Origin: ENR-C587 sp942493235
Lineage (GTDB): Bacteria > Bacteroidota > Ignavibacteria > Kapaibacteriales > UBA2268
Direction of reading: 5' to 3'
NCBI GenBank assembly: GCA_942493235.1
Contig: OW818676.1
Coordinates: forward strand, 2,790,001-2,854,000
DNA length: 64,000 bases
Shown here: positions 45,646-53,140 of the stretch, piece after piece
How the letters are laid out: each line of letters opens with the position of its first letter
Numbering within the stretch: the stretch's first letter is position 1
Program-made: the position numbers and the translations under genes
The notes under the pieces: model-generated
The model's input: only the letters and a program-made list of their open reading frames with translations
Told to the model about the DNA's origin: nothing
Database searches by the model: none

Positions 45646-46182
45646 TTTAAAATTGATATAAACTAATAATTATCTAAAATATTGCTTTTTACTCTACATA
45701 AGACTGTTTCATAACCCAAAATAATTGACTTTTGGGTAATGCAACCTGACGGTTTACCGTCGGGTTGATAACGGGATATTTGATTTTTCAATCTTATATA
45801 TTATATTTTTCAAAATATTCATATTAGCTATAATTCTTCTATCCCCACGCTGAAGAGTCTGTGTAAATACTATATTTAATTCATTTTACTCTAATGCAAG
45901 AGACTTTCCCAGATTAGTCATTCTGAACGATTGAAGAATCCAGACAAAGCTAAATATTGATAATTCCGGATTATTCGTTACACTGTTAATGACGATTTGG
46001 CTATATTATTACTTTTCAGACAAGCTCAAAAGGAGAGATCTCTGACATCAACCCCACGCTTCAGCGTGGGGAAAAGTAATACATCTCAAACATCAAGAGG
46101 CTGTCTAAAATTTGTCATTCTAAGTGAAGTGAAGAATCCAGATAAAGCTAAATGTTGATAATTCTGGATTCTTCGTTACACT
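45646..46182. other. Intergenic region of stacked palindromic elements left of the IS
   Basis: It contains, in order: a hairpin (45741-45766); a CCCCACGCT arm and the left end of a family-D element (GAGTCTGTGTAAATAC at 45855); a complete but diverged family-C copy (45900-46027, where CACTGTTAATGAC replaces CACTCAGAATGAC); a perfect hairpin CCCCACGC-TTCA-GCGTGGGG (46055-46074); and the left half of a second family-C copy (46097-46182), broken by the IS110 element. No gene is present. Confidence 0.8.
45741..45766. repeat. Hairpin upstream of ispH
   Basis: CAACCTGACGG and CCGTCGGGTTG pair across a TTTA loop with a single T-G mismatch or wobble. It is not followed by a T-run toward ispH, so it does not look like a terminator for that direction. 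It resembles the other 4-nt-loop hairpins of the window (TAAC, TACC, TTCA, TAAA loops). Confidence 0.75.
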
Positions 46183-46302
46183 GTTAATGACATCTTTTCT
46201 TGAGTGTCCTTGTAAACGCTATATTCACAATGATTTATCCGATATTTTAAAAGTGTTATACGAAAATATATCCCAATAAGTGTTTTGATTAACACTCAAA
46301 AT

Positions 46303-47640
46303 TTAAGACACTTTAACGAGAATGCACCCAAGTCTTTTTGCCTTCTTTTCTAAGTTTTTCAATTGAATTTCGTCGTATTTTTTTTCATATTCCTCCGAAC
46401 CAAATTCTTTGTATTCTTGCTTATATTTTAGTAAATTGTATATTTGTATTGCCAATTTTCTTGCCGTTGCTGTTACTGCAGTTGGGGCATCTTTTGTTCT
46501 ACTTATCCTTCTATAAAATGCACCTAATGCTGTGCCGCTTCTTCCTACTGTTCTTGCCGCTAATTGAAGTATATGAGCAGCTTTGTTCTTATGCCTCTTT
46601 GTGCGTCCTTTATTACGGCTTTTCCCGCTTTGATGTGTTTGCTGGGCTGCTCCCAACCACGATGTGAATTTTTTAGAGTTTGACCAAAAGCTCATATCCG
46701 TCCCTATCTCTGCTAGTAGTTGCAAACTATTGTACGCAGACATACCGGGGAGAACTGACAAATTAACACCACCCGTCATATTAATCAACATACTCTCTAA
46801 ATCGTAACTTGTTGCGTGTCGGCGTACTTTTTTAAAACCTACTTTTTTTACGTCAATTTCAAACCCATCATTTTCATTTGAAGAATTAAATTTATTGAGT
46901 AACTTTTCTATCTCATCGTCACAGTCAATAATTTGCTTCTGATAAAATTCGTATCCTTCTACTGCTTGTTTTAGAGCAAATATATGCTCGGTGCGAAAAT
47001 TACCTTCAAGCGAATTTATTACCTCTTGCCTCTTCTTATTTATTATCCTTGTATCGCACAACGAAAGCAATATTTCGGGAGATCGTTCACCTGAGATTAT
47101 AGCTTTTAATATTTTCATCCCGCTTACTCCGGCTGTTTCCGAAATTACATTATGTATTTTAATATTCATTTGGTCCAACGCTTTTTGCATATGCTGTATA
47201 TGTGAGGCGGCACTCCTTACATGATCGCTTTTTAGTCTGACATACGAGCGAATACGGCGGATATCTTCGCTTGGAATGAATGAATCGCGCAGTAGTCCAA
47301 AACTATATATCTTTTGGAGCCATTGGCAGTCTATCACATCGCTTTTTCTGCCAGGAACATTCTTGACATGGGCGGCATTGACAAGTGCTACTTTAAAACC
47401 GGCACTTTCCAAAACTTCATATACAGGAATCCAATAACTGCCGGTTGATTCCATTACAACCGTTGTTATACCGTTTTCCTTAAACCACAAAGACATTGAC
47501 TGCAAGTCTTTGGTGAAACTGGTAAATGAGCGTACTGCCCCGTTTCCCTGACCTACTGCTGCGAAATGTTTCTCCGAACCTATATCGATGCCTGCAGTGT
47601 TTGTAAACACTATCTTTAATTCTTCAATTGGAGTTTTCAT
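46303..47640 (-). CDS. IS110-family transposase (DEDD recombinase)
   Basis: A 445-aa transposase. The N-terminal RuvC-like DEDD domain has Asp19 (GIDIGSEKHFAA), Glu64 (VVMESTGSYWIPVYEVLE), Asp101 and Asp104 (PGRKSDVIDCQWLQ). A helical middle part follows. The C-terminal Tnp20 domain starts around LSVLPGMSAYNSLQLLAEIG and holds the serine-bearing TSWLGAAQQTHQSGKSRNKG region. IS110 enzymes integrate a circular intermediate using a bridge RNA from the element's non-coding end. At 445 aa it is longer than short members such as IS621 (about 330 aa), owing to the middle region. All catalytic residues are intact, so this copy is potentially active. Confidence 0.95.
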   Translation of the reverse strand: MKTPIEELKIVFTNTAGIDIGSEKHFAAVGQGNGAVRSFTSFTKDLQSMSLWFKENGITTVVMESTGSYWIPVYEVLESAGFKVALVNAAHVKNVPGRKSDVIDCQWLQKIYSFGLLRDSFIPSEDIRRIRSYVRLKSDHVRSAASHIQHMQKALDQMNIKIHNVISETAGVSGMKILKAIISGERSPEILLSLCDTRIINKKRQEVINSLEGNFRTEHIFALKQAVEGYEFYQKQIIDCDDEIEKLLNKFNSSNENDGFEIDVKKVGFKKVRRHATSYDLESMLINMTGGVNLSVLPGMSAYNSLQLLAEIGTDMSFWSNSKKFTSWLGAAQQTHQSGKSRNKGRTKRHKNKAAHILQLAARTVGRSGTALGAFYRRISRTKDAPTAVTATARKLAIQIYNLLKYKQEYKEFGSEEYEKKYDEIQLKNLEKKAKRLGCILVKVS

Positions 47641-47889
47641 TCTATTTCCAATGATTATTTGATATTGTTTAATTATTATTTAGTTTTTGGGAAGCATATT
47701 AAGGTGACAGCCTGTTAAGCGGGTATTATAACACCAATTATTCTATCTAAATGCTTCCTGCCCAAACTCAAAATCGGAATCTTTATTACCAATGTTGTAC
47801 CGGGCAATTTCAAAAACTTTCAATATACACGTTCTTTTTTTGTTGTCATTGTATTGTTTTACCAGCCGCGTAGCGGGTGGTCAGTAACT
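47641..47889 (-). ncRNA. Candidate IS110 bridge RNA region (5' non-coding end, copy 1)
   Basis: This ~250-bp stretch upstream of the transposase gene is where IS110-group elements encode bridge RNA. TTTGGGAAGCAT (47686-47697) pairs with ATGCTTCC-TG-CCCAAA (47751-47766), enclosing GGTG/CACC (47703-47706 / 47732-47735) around a 25-nt loop containing ACAGCCTGTTAA. A second hairpin, ACCAGCCGC-GTA-GCGGGTGGT (47861-47881, one mismatch), ends 8 nt from the element boundary. Transcription and guide assignment are not shown by the sequence. The same region recurs at 49465-49713. Confidence 0.55.
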
Positions 47890-48001
47890 CAGAATGACGA
47901 TTTGGCAATATTATTACTTTTTTGACAACCTCATCAGAGACTTTGAGTACTTTGTTTTTGTTGAAAAAACGGTAGCAATCAAAGGTTTTTACACAGCCTC
48001 T
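47890..48001. other. Right half of family-C palindrome plus family-D end (unit 1)
   Basis: CAGAATGACGATTTGG to TTGACAACCTC (47890-47932) completes the family-C copy begun at 46097. The following 69 bp run through AACGGTAGCAATCAAAGG to TTTTTACACAGCCTCT, the inner side and right end of a family-D element. The segment is repeated at 49714-49825. Confidence 0.8.
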
Positions 48002-48121
48002 GTTAATGACATCTTTTCTTGAGTGTCCTTGTAAACGCTATATTCACAATGATTTATCCGATATTTTAAAAGTGTTATACGAAAATATATCCCAATAAGT
48101 GTTTTGATTAACACTCAAAAT

Positions 48122-49464
48122 TTAAGACACTTTAACGAGAATGCACCCAAGTCTTTTTGCCTTCTTTTCTAAGTTTTTCAATTGAATTTCGTCGTATTTT
48201 TTTTCATATTCCTCCGAACCAAATTCTTTGTATTCTTGCTTATATTTTAGTAAATTGTATATTTGTATTGCCAATTTTCTTGCCGTTGCTGTTACTGCAG
48301 TTGGGGCATCTTTTGTTCTACTTATCCTTCTATAAAATGCACCTAATGCTGTGCCGCTTCTTCCTACTGTTCTTGCCGCTAATTGAAGTATATGAGCAGC
48401 TTTGTTCTTATGCCTCTTTGTGCGTCCTTTATTACGGCTTTTCCCGCTTTGATGTGTTTGCGGGGCTGCTCCCAACCACGATGTGAATTTTTTAGAGTTT
48501 GACCAAAAGCTCATATCCGTCCCTATCTCTGCTAGCAGTAGTTGCAAACTATTGTACGCAGACATACCGGGGAGAACTGACAAATTAACACCACCCGTCA
48601 TATTAATCAACATACTCTCTAAATCGTAACTTGTTGCGTGTCGGCGTACTTTTTTAAAACCTACTTTTTTTTTACGTCAATTTCAAACCCATCATTTTCA
48701 TTTGAAGAATTAAATTTATTGAGTAACTTTTCTATCTCATCGTCACAGTCAATAATTTGCTTCTGATAAAATTCGTATCCTTCTACTGCTTGTTTTAGAG
48801 CAAATATATGCTCGGTGCGAAAATTACCTTCAAGCGAATTTATTACCTCTTGCCTCTTCTTATTTATTATCCTTGTATCGCACAACGAAAGCAATATTTC
48901 GGGAGATCGTTCACCTGAGATTATAGCTTTTAATATTTTCATCCCGCTTACTCCGGCTGTTTCCGAAATTACATTATGTATTTTAATATTCATTTGGTCC
49001 AACGCTTTTTGCATATGCTGTATATGTGAGGCGGCACTCCTTACATGATCGCTTTTTAGTCTGACATACGAGCGAATACGGCGGATATCTTCGCTTGGAA
49101 TGAATGAATCGCGCAGTAGTCCAAAACTATATATCTTTTGGAGCCATTGGCAGTCTATCACATCGCTTTTTCTGCCAGGAACATTCTTGACATGGGCGGC
49201 ATTGACAAGTGCTACTTTAAAACCGGCACTTTCCAAAACTTCATATACAGGAATCCAATAACTGCCGGTTGATTCCATTACAACCGTTGTTATACCGTTT
49301 TCCTTAAACCACAAAGACATTGACTGCAAGTCTTTGGTGAAACTGGTAAATGAGCGTACTGCCCCGTTTCCCTGACCTACTGCTGCGAAATGTTTCTCCG
49401 AACCTATATCGATGCCTGCAGTGTTTGTAAACACTATCTTTAATTCTTCAATTGGAGTTTTCAT
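48122..49464 (-). pseudogene. Frameshifted IS110 transposase
   Basis: The same gene as 46303-47640, broken by a 2-bp insertion in a T-run near 48666. The N-terminal 267 codons (49464-48661) keep the DEDD residues and then end prematurely after FEIDVKKK. The C-terminal part (frame 48613-48122) begins at MLINMTGGVNLSVL and keeps the Tnp20 region, with one extra Leu (LQLLLAEI) from a 3-bp insertion and a Gln-to-Pro change (GAAPQTHQ). The full-length product is lost unless frameshifting in the homopolymer restores it. Confidence 0.92.
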
Positions 49465-49713
49465 TCTATTTCCAATGATTATTTGATATTGTTTAATTAT
49501 TATTTAGTTTTTGGGAAGCATATTAAGGTGACAGCCTGTTAAGCGGGTATTATAACACCAATTATTCTATCTAAATGCTTCCTGCCCAAACTCAAAATCG
49601 GAATCTTTATTACCAATGTTGTACCGGGCAATTTCAAAAACTTTCAATATACACGTTCTTTTTTTGTTGTCATTGTATTGTTTTACCAGCCGCGTAGCGG
49701 GTGGTCAGTAACT
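49465..49713 (-). ncRNA. Candidate IS110 bridge RNA region (copy 2)
   Basis: It matches the 5' non-coding end of the intact copy, including the GGGAAGCAT / ATGCTTCC stem, the GGTG/CACC inner stem and the terminal ACCAGCCGC-GTA-GCGGGTGGT hairpin. It could act with the transposase supplied by the intact copy. Confidence 0.5.
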
Positions 49714-50082
49714 CAGAATGACGATTTTGTAATATTATTACTTTTTTGACAACCTCATCAGAGACTTTGAGTACTTTGTTTTTGTTGAAAAAACGGTAGC
49801 AATCAAAGGTTTTTACACAGCCTCTTCAGCGTGGGGAAACAAGTATTGGGAGAAATTGTAATTAGTTTTAAAACAGTATTAATAGGTTTTTACACAGGCT
49901 CTAAAGCGTAGGGTTGATAAGCACTTAGGAGTTTGAAAATCTTTGGAAAATTAACAGCAAATAAATATTTTGGACTTTTGCAACAGCCTTAGACTTTGAA
50001 AAAGCTTGAGTTCCTATAAATATTTAAAAAAGCATTCTCGAATAATATTCAAGAATGCTTTTTACTATTATCAAATATAAAA
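49714..50082. other. Intergenic region right of the IS: palindrome half, dispersed repeat, terminator
   Basis: It contains the second copy of the family-C right half and family-D end (49714-49825), then CTTCAGCGTGGGGA (the outer flank typical of family D), a fragment GGTTTTTACACAGGCTC near 49888-49905, the dispersed repeat 49922-49993 shared with 19793-19862, and a terminator. No gene is seen. Confidence 0.75.
50027..50063 (-). terminator. Terminator of the transaldolase-like gene
   Basis: AAAAAGCATTCT (50027-50038) pairs perfectly with AGAATGCTTTTT (50052-50063) around a 13-nt loop. It lies 19 nt after the stop of the minus-strand gene and has a T-run in that direction. Confidence 0.9.
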
Positions 50083-50778
50083 CTATATTGCTGAAACTGG
50101 AGTATTATCCGAAATGGCTTTTTGGCGTTCAGTCATCATTTTGTCGTAGTCAGCCAAAAACATGTCAACGCCTTTATCTGTCAATGGGTGCATTAATGAT
50201 TGCATAAGTACGTTATAAGGTACTGTGGCAATATCTGCACCCGCTTTTGCAGCCTGAATCAAATGAATAGGATTGCGAATAGAAGCAGCAATAATCAATG
50301 AGCCATAGGATTGTTTATCCCAGATTTCGCCTATTTCGTCAAGCACTGCATAACTGTCCATAGAAATATCGTCTAATCTGCCCATAAATACGGATACGTA
50401 AGTAGCACCGGCATTAGCAGCAGCCATAGCTTGAGTAGGAGTAAAAATCAAAGTAACATTAGTAGGTACATCTTCTCGTGCTAATTCGCTTACAGCAGCT
50501 AAGCCATTAGGAATCATAGGAATTTTAATAGTTGCCTCTGGGAACCAAGATAATATTTCTTCTGCTTCTCTGAGCATACCTTTGGTCTCGGTTGAATTAA
50601 CTTCTACGGATAAGTGTCCGCCAACGAGCTTATGAATCTCAAGAATTCTCTGTTTAACGTCAACCTTTGGGTCTTCTTTTGCAAGAAGTGAAGGATTAGT
50701 GGTAACGCCACTGATAAATCCCATCTCTGCAACTTTACGGATATGGTCAATATTTGCGGTATCTAAGTATAATTCCAT
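50083..50778 (-). CDS. Transaldolase / fructose-6-phosphate aldolase (TalC/FSA family)
   Basis: A 231-aa TIM-barrel enzyme of the short transaldolase family. N-terminal MELYLDTANIDHIRKVAEMG and ISGVTTNPSLLAKE are hallmarks. The Schiff-base lysine is Lys85 in ATIKIPMIPNGL. IFTPTQAMAAANAGATYVSVFMGRLDD follows, then ASIRNPIHLIQAAKAGADIATVPYNVL. Members are either true transaldolases of the pentose phosphate pathway or fructose-6-phosphate aldolases; sequence alone does not decide. GGAG precedes the ATG. It is the last gene of a minus-strand run after a UDP-sugar gene and purM (45-nt gap). Confidence 0.9.
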   Translation of the reverse strand: MELYLDTANIDHIRKVAEMGFISGVTTNPSLLAKEDPKVDVKQRILEIHKLVGGHLSVEVNSTETKGMLREAEEILSWFPEATIKIPMIPNGLAAVSELAREDVPTNVTLIFTPTQAMAAANAGATYVSVFMGRLDDISMDSYAVLDEIGEIWDKQSYGSLIIAASIRNPIHLIQAAKAGADIATVPYNVLMQSLMHPLTDKGVDMFLADYDKMMTERQKAISDNTPVSAI

Positions 50779-50823
50779 TTTTTACTCCGATTATATATTT
50801 TAAAAATAATTAATCCAATTAAT

Positions 50824-51819
50824 TTATTTGCTTACTTCGCCTATAATTAGTGCATTTGCAGGTTTTAGTATTTCAAGAGCTTTGTCTGCATTTGATTTAT
50901 CGGTACAGACTATCATTCCTATACCAAGATTAAACACTAATCTCATTTCTTCATCGCTAATATTTCCGGTCTGCTGAATTAACGAAAATATTGGAAGTAC
51001 GTCCCAGCAATTCCAATTAATATTTAATTTCAAGCCGTCTTCTCTTAAAATTCTTTTAGTATTACCGATGATTCCTCCGCCGGTAATATGAGAAACTCCA
51101 TTAACAATTCCTTGGTCTAACAAAGGCATAACTTTATGCAAAAATGAAGGATGAACAGCAAGCAAAGCATCTGCAATAGTAGAATTAATTTCTTCGACAA
51201 ACTCATCATGCTTGAATTTAGAGAATAAAACTTTTCGGGCAAGTGAATAGCCGTTAGTTTGCAAACCGTTAGTAGGCAGACCAATTAGCACATCGCCGGC
51301 TTTTACCCTTCTACCGTCAAGTATGCGGTCTTTTTCGACTATTCCGACGATAGTACCGGAGAGGTCATATTCACCTTTTTGGTACATAGTCGGCATTTCG
51401 GCAGTTTCTCCGCCGATTAAAGCACAAGAATTCTCAATGCATGCTTTGACAAAACCACTGATTACATCTTCTGCTACATTTGGGTCTAATACCCCACAGC
51501 CAAAATAATCGAGGAAAAATAAGGGCTTTGCACCACAGCATAATATATCATTAACGCAGTGATTTACCAAATCCTGACCAACCGTAGTATGACGATTAGC
51601 AGCAAAGGCGACTTTCAATTTAGTACCTACACCGTCAGTGCTTGAGCAGAGAATCGGATGCTTAAATTCTTCAAATTTAGCATCATATAGACCACCAAAC
51701 AAACCAATATCTGCCAATACTTTATCATTAAAAGTAGAGCGAACTAATGGCTTGATTCTTTTTACTGTTTCTTCTCCGGCTTCTATATCGACTCCGGCGG
51801 CTTTATAAGTATTATTCAT
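50824..51819 (-). CDS. purM: Phosphoribosylformylglycinamidine cyclo-ligase
   Basis: A 331-aa AIR synthetase catalysing the fifth step of purine biosynthesis (FGAM + ATP to AIR). Recognisable motifs: AGVDIEAGEETVKRIKPLV at the start; ILCSSTDGVGTKLKVAFA (ATP and Mg binding, about 55-72); ALIGGETAEMPTMYQKGEYDLSG (about 138-160); and SHITGGGIIGNTKRIL. Length is normal. It lies 40 nt after the UDP-glucuronate decarboxylase-like gene and 45 nt before the transaldolase gene. This looks like a housekeeping operon without functional relation. Confidence 0.95.
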   Translation of the reverse strand: MNNTYKAAGVDIEAGEETVKRIKPLVRSTFNDKVLADIGLFGGLYDAKFEEFKHPILCSSTDGVGTKLKVAFAANRHTTVGQDLVNHCVNDILCCGAKPLFFLDYFGCGVLDPNVAEDVISGFVKACIENSCALIGGETAEMPTMYQKGEYDLSGTIVGIVEKDRILDGRRVKAGDVLIGLPTNGLQTNGYSLARKVLFSKFKHDEFVEEINSTIADALLAVHPSFLHKVMPLLDQGIVNGVSHITGGGIIGNTKRILREDGLKLNINWNCWDVLPIFSLIQQTGNISDEEMRLVFNLGIGMIVCTDKSNADKALEILKPANALIIGEVSK

Positions 51820-51859
51820 AGTTTTTTATTATTGATTGTAATGTTATTTAATCAACTAT

Positions 51860-52798
51860 TTATTTATTTAATCTTTTTTTGAAATCTTCAATTGTTTTAA
51901 TAAGCCCATCTCTTCTGTTAACAACGGCTTTCCAATGCAATTCATTGTCGGCTTTAGTAGTGTCGGGTTGGCGGACTTTCGGGTCATCTTCCGGTAGTTC
52001 ATTGAAAACAATTTTACTTTTAGAACCGGTCAATTCAATTATTTCTTTAGCAAGGTCGAGCATAGTAATTTCGTCGGGATTACCAATATTACAAGGCTCA
52101 GTAATTTCACTGGTCAATAATCTATAGATACCTTCAACTAAATCGCTAACATACATAACCGAGCGTGTCTGATTGCCGCTGCCAAATACCGTAACAGGTT
52201 CATTATCTAATGCTTGAGATAAAAATGCAGGAATAGCTCTGCCGTCATTAAATCGCATTCTCGGACCATAAGTATTGAATATACGAACTATTCGAGTGTC
52301 AACTCCGTGATAGCGGTGATAAGCCATAGTCAAAGCTTCGGCAAATCTTTTAGCTTCATCATAAACGCCACGGATACCGACTGGATTAACATTACCCCAA
52401 TATTCTTCCGGTTGAGGATGAATTAATGGGTCGCCATAGACTTCACTTGTTGATGCTAGTAGGAATCTGGCATTTTTCTCTTTAGCTAGACCAAGGCAGT
52501 GAAGAGAGCCAAGTGAACCGACCTTTAGAGTTTGAATAGGGAATTTCAGATAATCAAACGGTGAAGCAGGAGAAGCAAAATGCAAAATGTAATCTACTTG
52601 TCCAGATATAAATATATAATTAGTAACATCGTGATTAACAAATTTAAAATTAGGATTACCCAGCAAATGAGCAATATTTTCGGTAGTGCCGGTTAGCAAA
52701 TTGTCCATACATATAACATTATCTCCCTCTGCTATGAATCTGTCGCATAAATGTGAACCAAGGAATCCTGCACCGCCTGTAATTAAAACTCTTGCCAT
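51860..52798 (-). CDS. UDP-glucuronate decarboxylase-like SDR enzyme
   Basis: A 312-aa extended short-chain dehydrogenase. The NAD-binding motif is VLITGGAGFLGSHLCDRF (Gly-x-x-Gly-x-x-Gly). YILHFASPASPFDYLKFPIQTLKVGSLGS and STSEVYGDP match UDP-xylose synthases, as do the catalytic Tyr and Lys in IRGVYDEAKRFAEAL and RIFNTYGPRM. Conversion of UDP-glucuronate to UDP-xylose for surface glycans is the likely role. The usual family motif 'RSCYDEGKR' is IRGVYDEAKR here, so a related UDP-sugar substrate cannot be excluded. Confidence 0.85.
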   Translation of the reverse strand: MARVLITGGAGFLGSHLCDRFIAEGDNVICMDNLLTGTTENIAHLLGNPNFKFVNHDVTNYIFISGQVDYILHFASPASPFDYLKFPIQTLKVGSLGSLHCLGLAKEKNARFLLASTSEVYGDPLIHPQPEEYWGNVNPVGIRGVYDEAKRFAEALTMAYHRYHGVDTRIVRIFNTYGPRMRFNDGRAIPAFLSQALDNEPVTVFGSGNQTRSVMYVSDLVEGIYRLLTSEITEPCNIGNPDEITMLDLAKEIIELTGSKSKIVFNELPEDDPKVRQPDTTKADNELHWKAVVNRRDGLIKTIEDFKKRLNK

Positions 52799-52915
52799 AA
52801 GTATTTCTCTTTATGTATTTATAAAATACAAATATACGAAAAAAAGTATGATTTTAGAGAATCTGTCTATGCTTTTTTTGAAAAATATTGAGTTTATATT
52901 ATTTATTCTCCTTAC

Positions 52916-53056
52916 ACCCAGCCACAATTCCTATCTTCCAAATCCTTAATACCTATCCCCCAGCCACAATTCCTATCTTCCTAATCCCTAATACCTATCC
53001 CCCAGCCCCAAATCCTATATCTTCCTAATCCCTAATACCTATCCCCCAGCCCCAAT
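52916..53056. repeat. C-rich ~42-bp tandem repeat, about 3.4 copies
   Basis: Units begin CCCAGCC(A/C)CAAT and contain CCTATCTTCCTAATCC and TAATACCTATCCCC. Unit lengths are 42, 42 and 44 bp (a 2-bp AT insertion in the third), plus a partial fourth. The strand bias (C-rich on plus, hence G-rich on minus) contrasts with the AT-rich surroundings. Related C-rich filler lies at 10590-10640. Confidence 0.9.
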
Positions 53057-53086
53057 CTTTACAGTATTGGTATATAATCCACAAAA

Positions 53087-53116
53087 AAAGGGCTCAATTA
53101 TAAAATAGAACCCTTT
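53087..53116 (-). terminator. Terminator of the ATP synthase operon
   Basis: AAAGGGCTC (53087-53095) pairs with GAACCCTTT (53108-53116), with one C/A mismatch. On the minus strand, a T-run corresponding to the plus-strand A-run at 53083-53089 follows. It lies 24 nt after the atpG stop. Confidence 0.8.
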
Positions 53117-53140
53117 AAATAACTCAAATATTTAAATATT

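Larger units (their letters stand above)
46183..47889 (-). mobile_element. IS110-family insertion sequence, intact copy
   Basis: A 1707-bp element. The left boundary is CT|GTTAATGACATC (46181-46182 is CT). The right boundary is GTCAGTAACT|CAGAATGACG (47888-47889 is CT). Removing it and one CT restores the uninterrupted family-C palindrome (CGTTACACTCAGAATGACG), exactly as seen at the intact copies at 27.9 and 29.7 kb. There are no terminal inverted repeats, as expected for IS110. It encodes one DEDD transposase (46303-47640) and a ~250-bp 5' non-coding end with strong secondary structure. Confidence 0.88.
48002..49713 (-). mobile_element. IS110-family insertion sequence, decayed copy
   Basis: A 1712-bp second copy, 5 bp longer than the intact one. 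The left boundary is GCCTCT|GTTAATGAC and the right is GTAACT|CAGAATGACG. It is nearly identical to copy 1, so the duplication is recent, but its transposase gene is frameshifted. Its non-coding end (49465-49713) is intact and could still make bridge RNA. Confidence 0.9.
46183..49825 (+). repeat. Tandem duplication of IS110 plus palindrome fragment
   Basis: Unit 1 is 46183-48001 (1819 bp) and unit 2 is 48002-49825 (1824 bp). Each runs from GTTAATGACATC (IS left end), through the IS and the right half of the family-C palindrome, to ACAGCCTCT of the family-D end. Differences in unit 2 are a 3-bp insertion near 48534, a 2-bp insertion in a T-run near 48666, and a few substitutions (for example GATTTTGTAA for GATTTGGCAA). 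Both unit boundaries coincide with CT. Confidence 0.93.
52799..53140. other. 340-bp intergenic region with C-rich tandem repeat and terminator
   Basis: No gene. 52916-53056 is a tandem repeat of about 42 bp, and 53087-53116 is the atpG terminator. The first 100 bp should contain the promoter for the UDP-glucuronate decarboxylase-like gene. Confidence 0.75.

Noticed and set aside
45741..45766. Riboswitch or attenuator for ispH
   Set aside because: Only one simple hairpin without a following T-run or a conserved aptamer core; it fits the dispersed palindrome class better.
46338..46667. Plus-strand 109-aa ORF, duplicated at 48157-48486
   Set aside because: Antisense shadow of the transposase C-terminus; the duplication only reflects the IS duplication.
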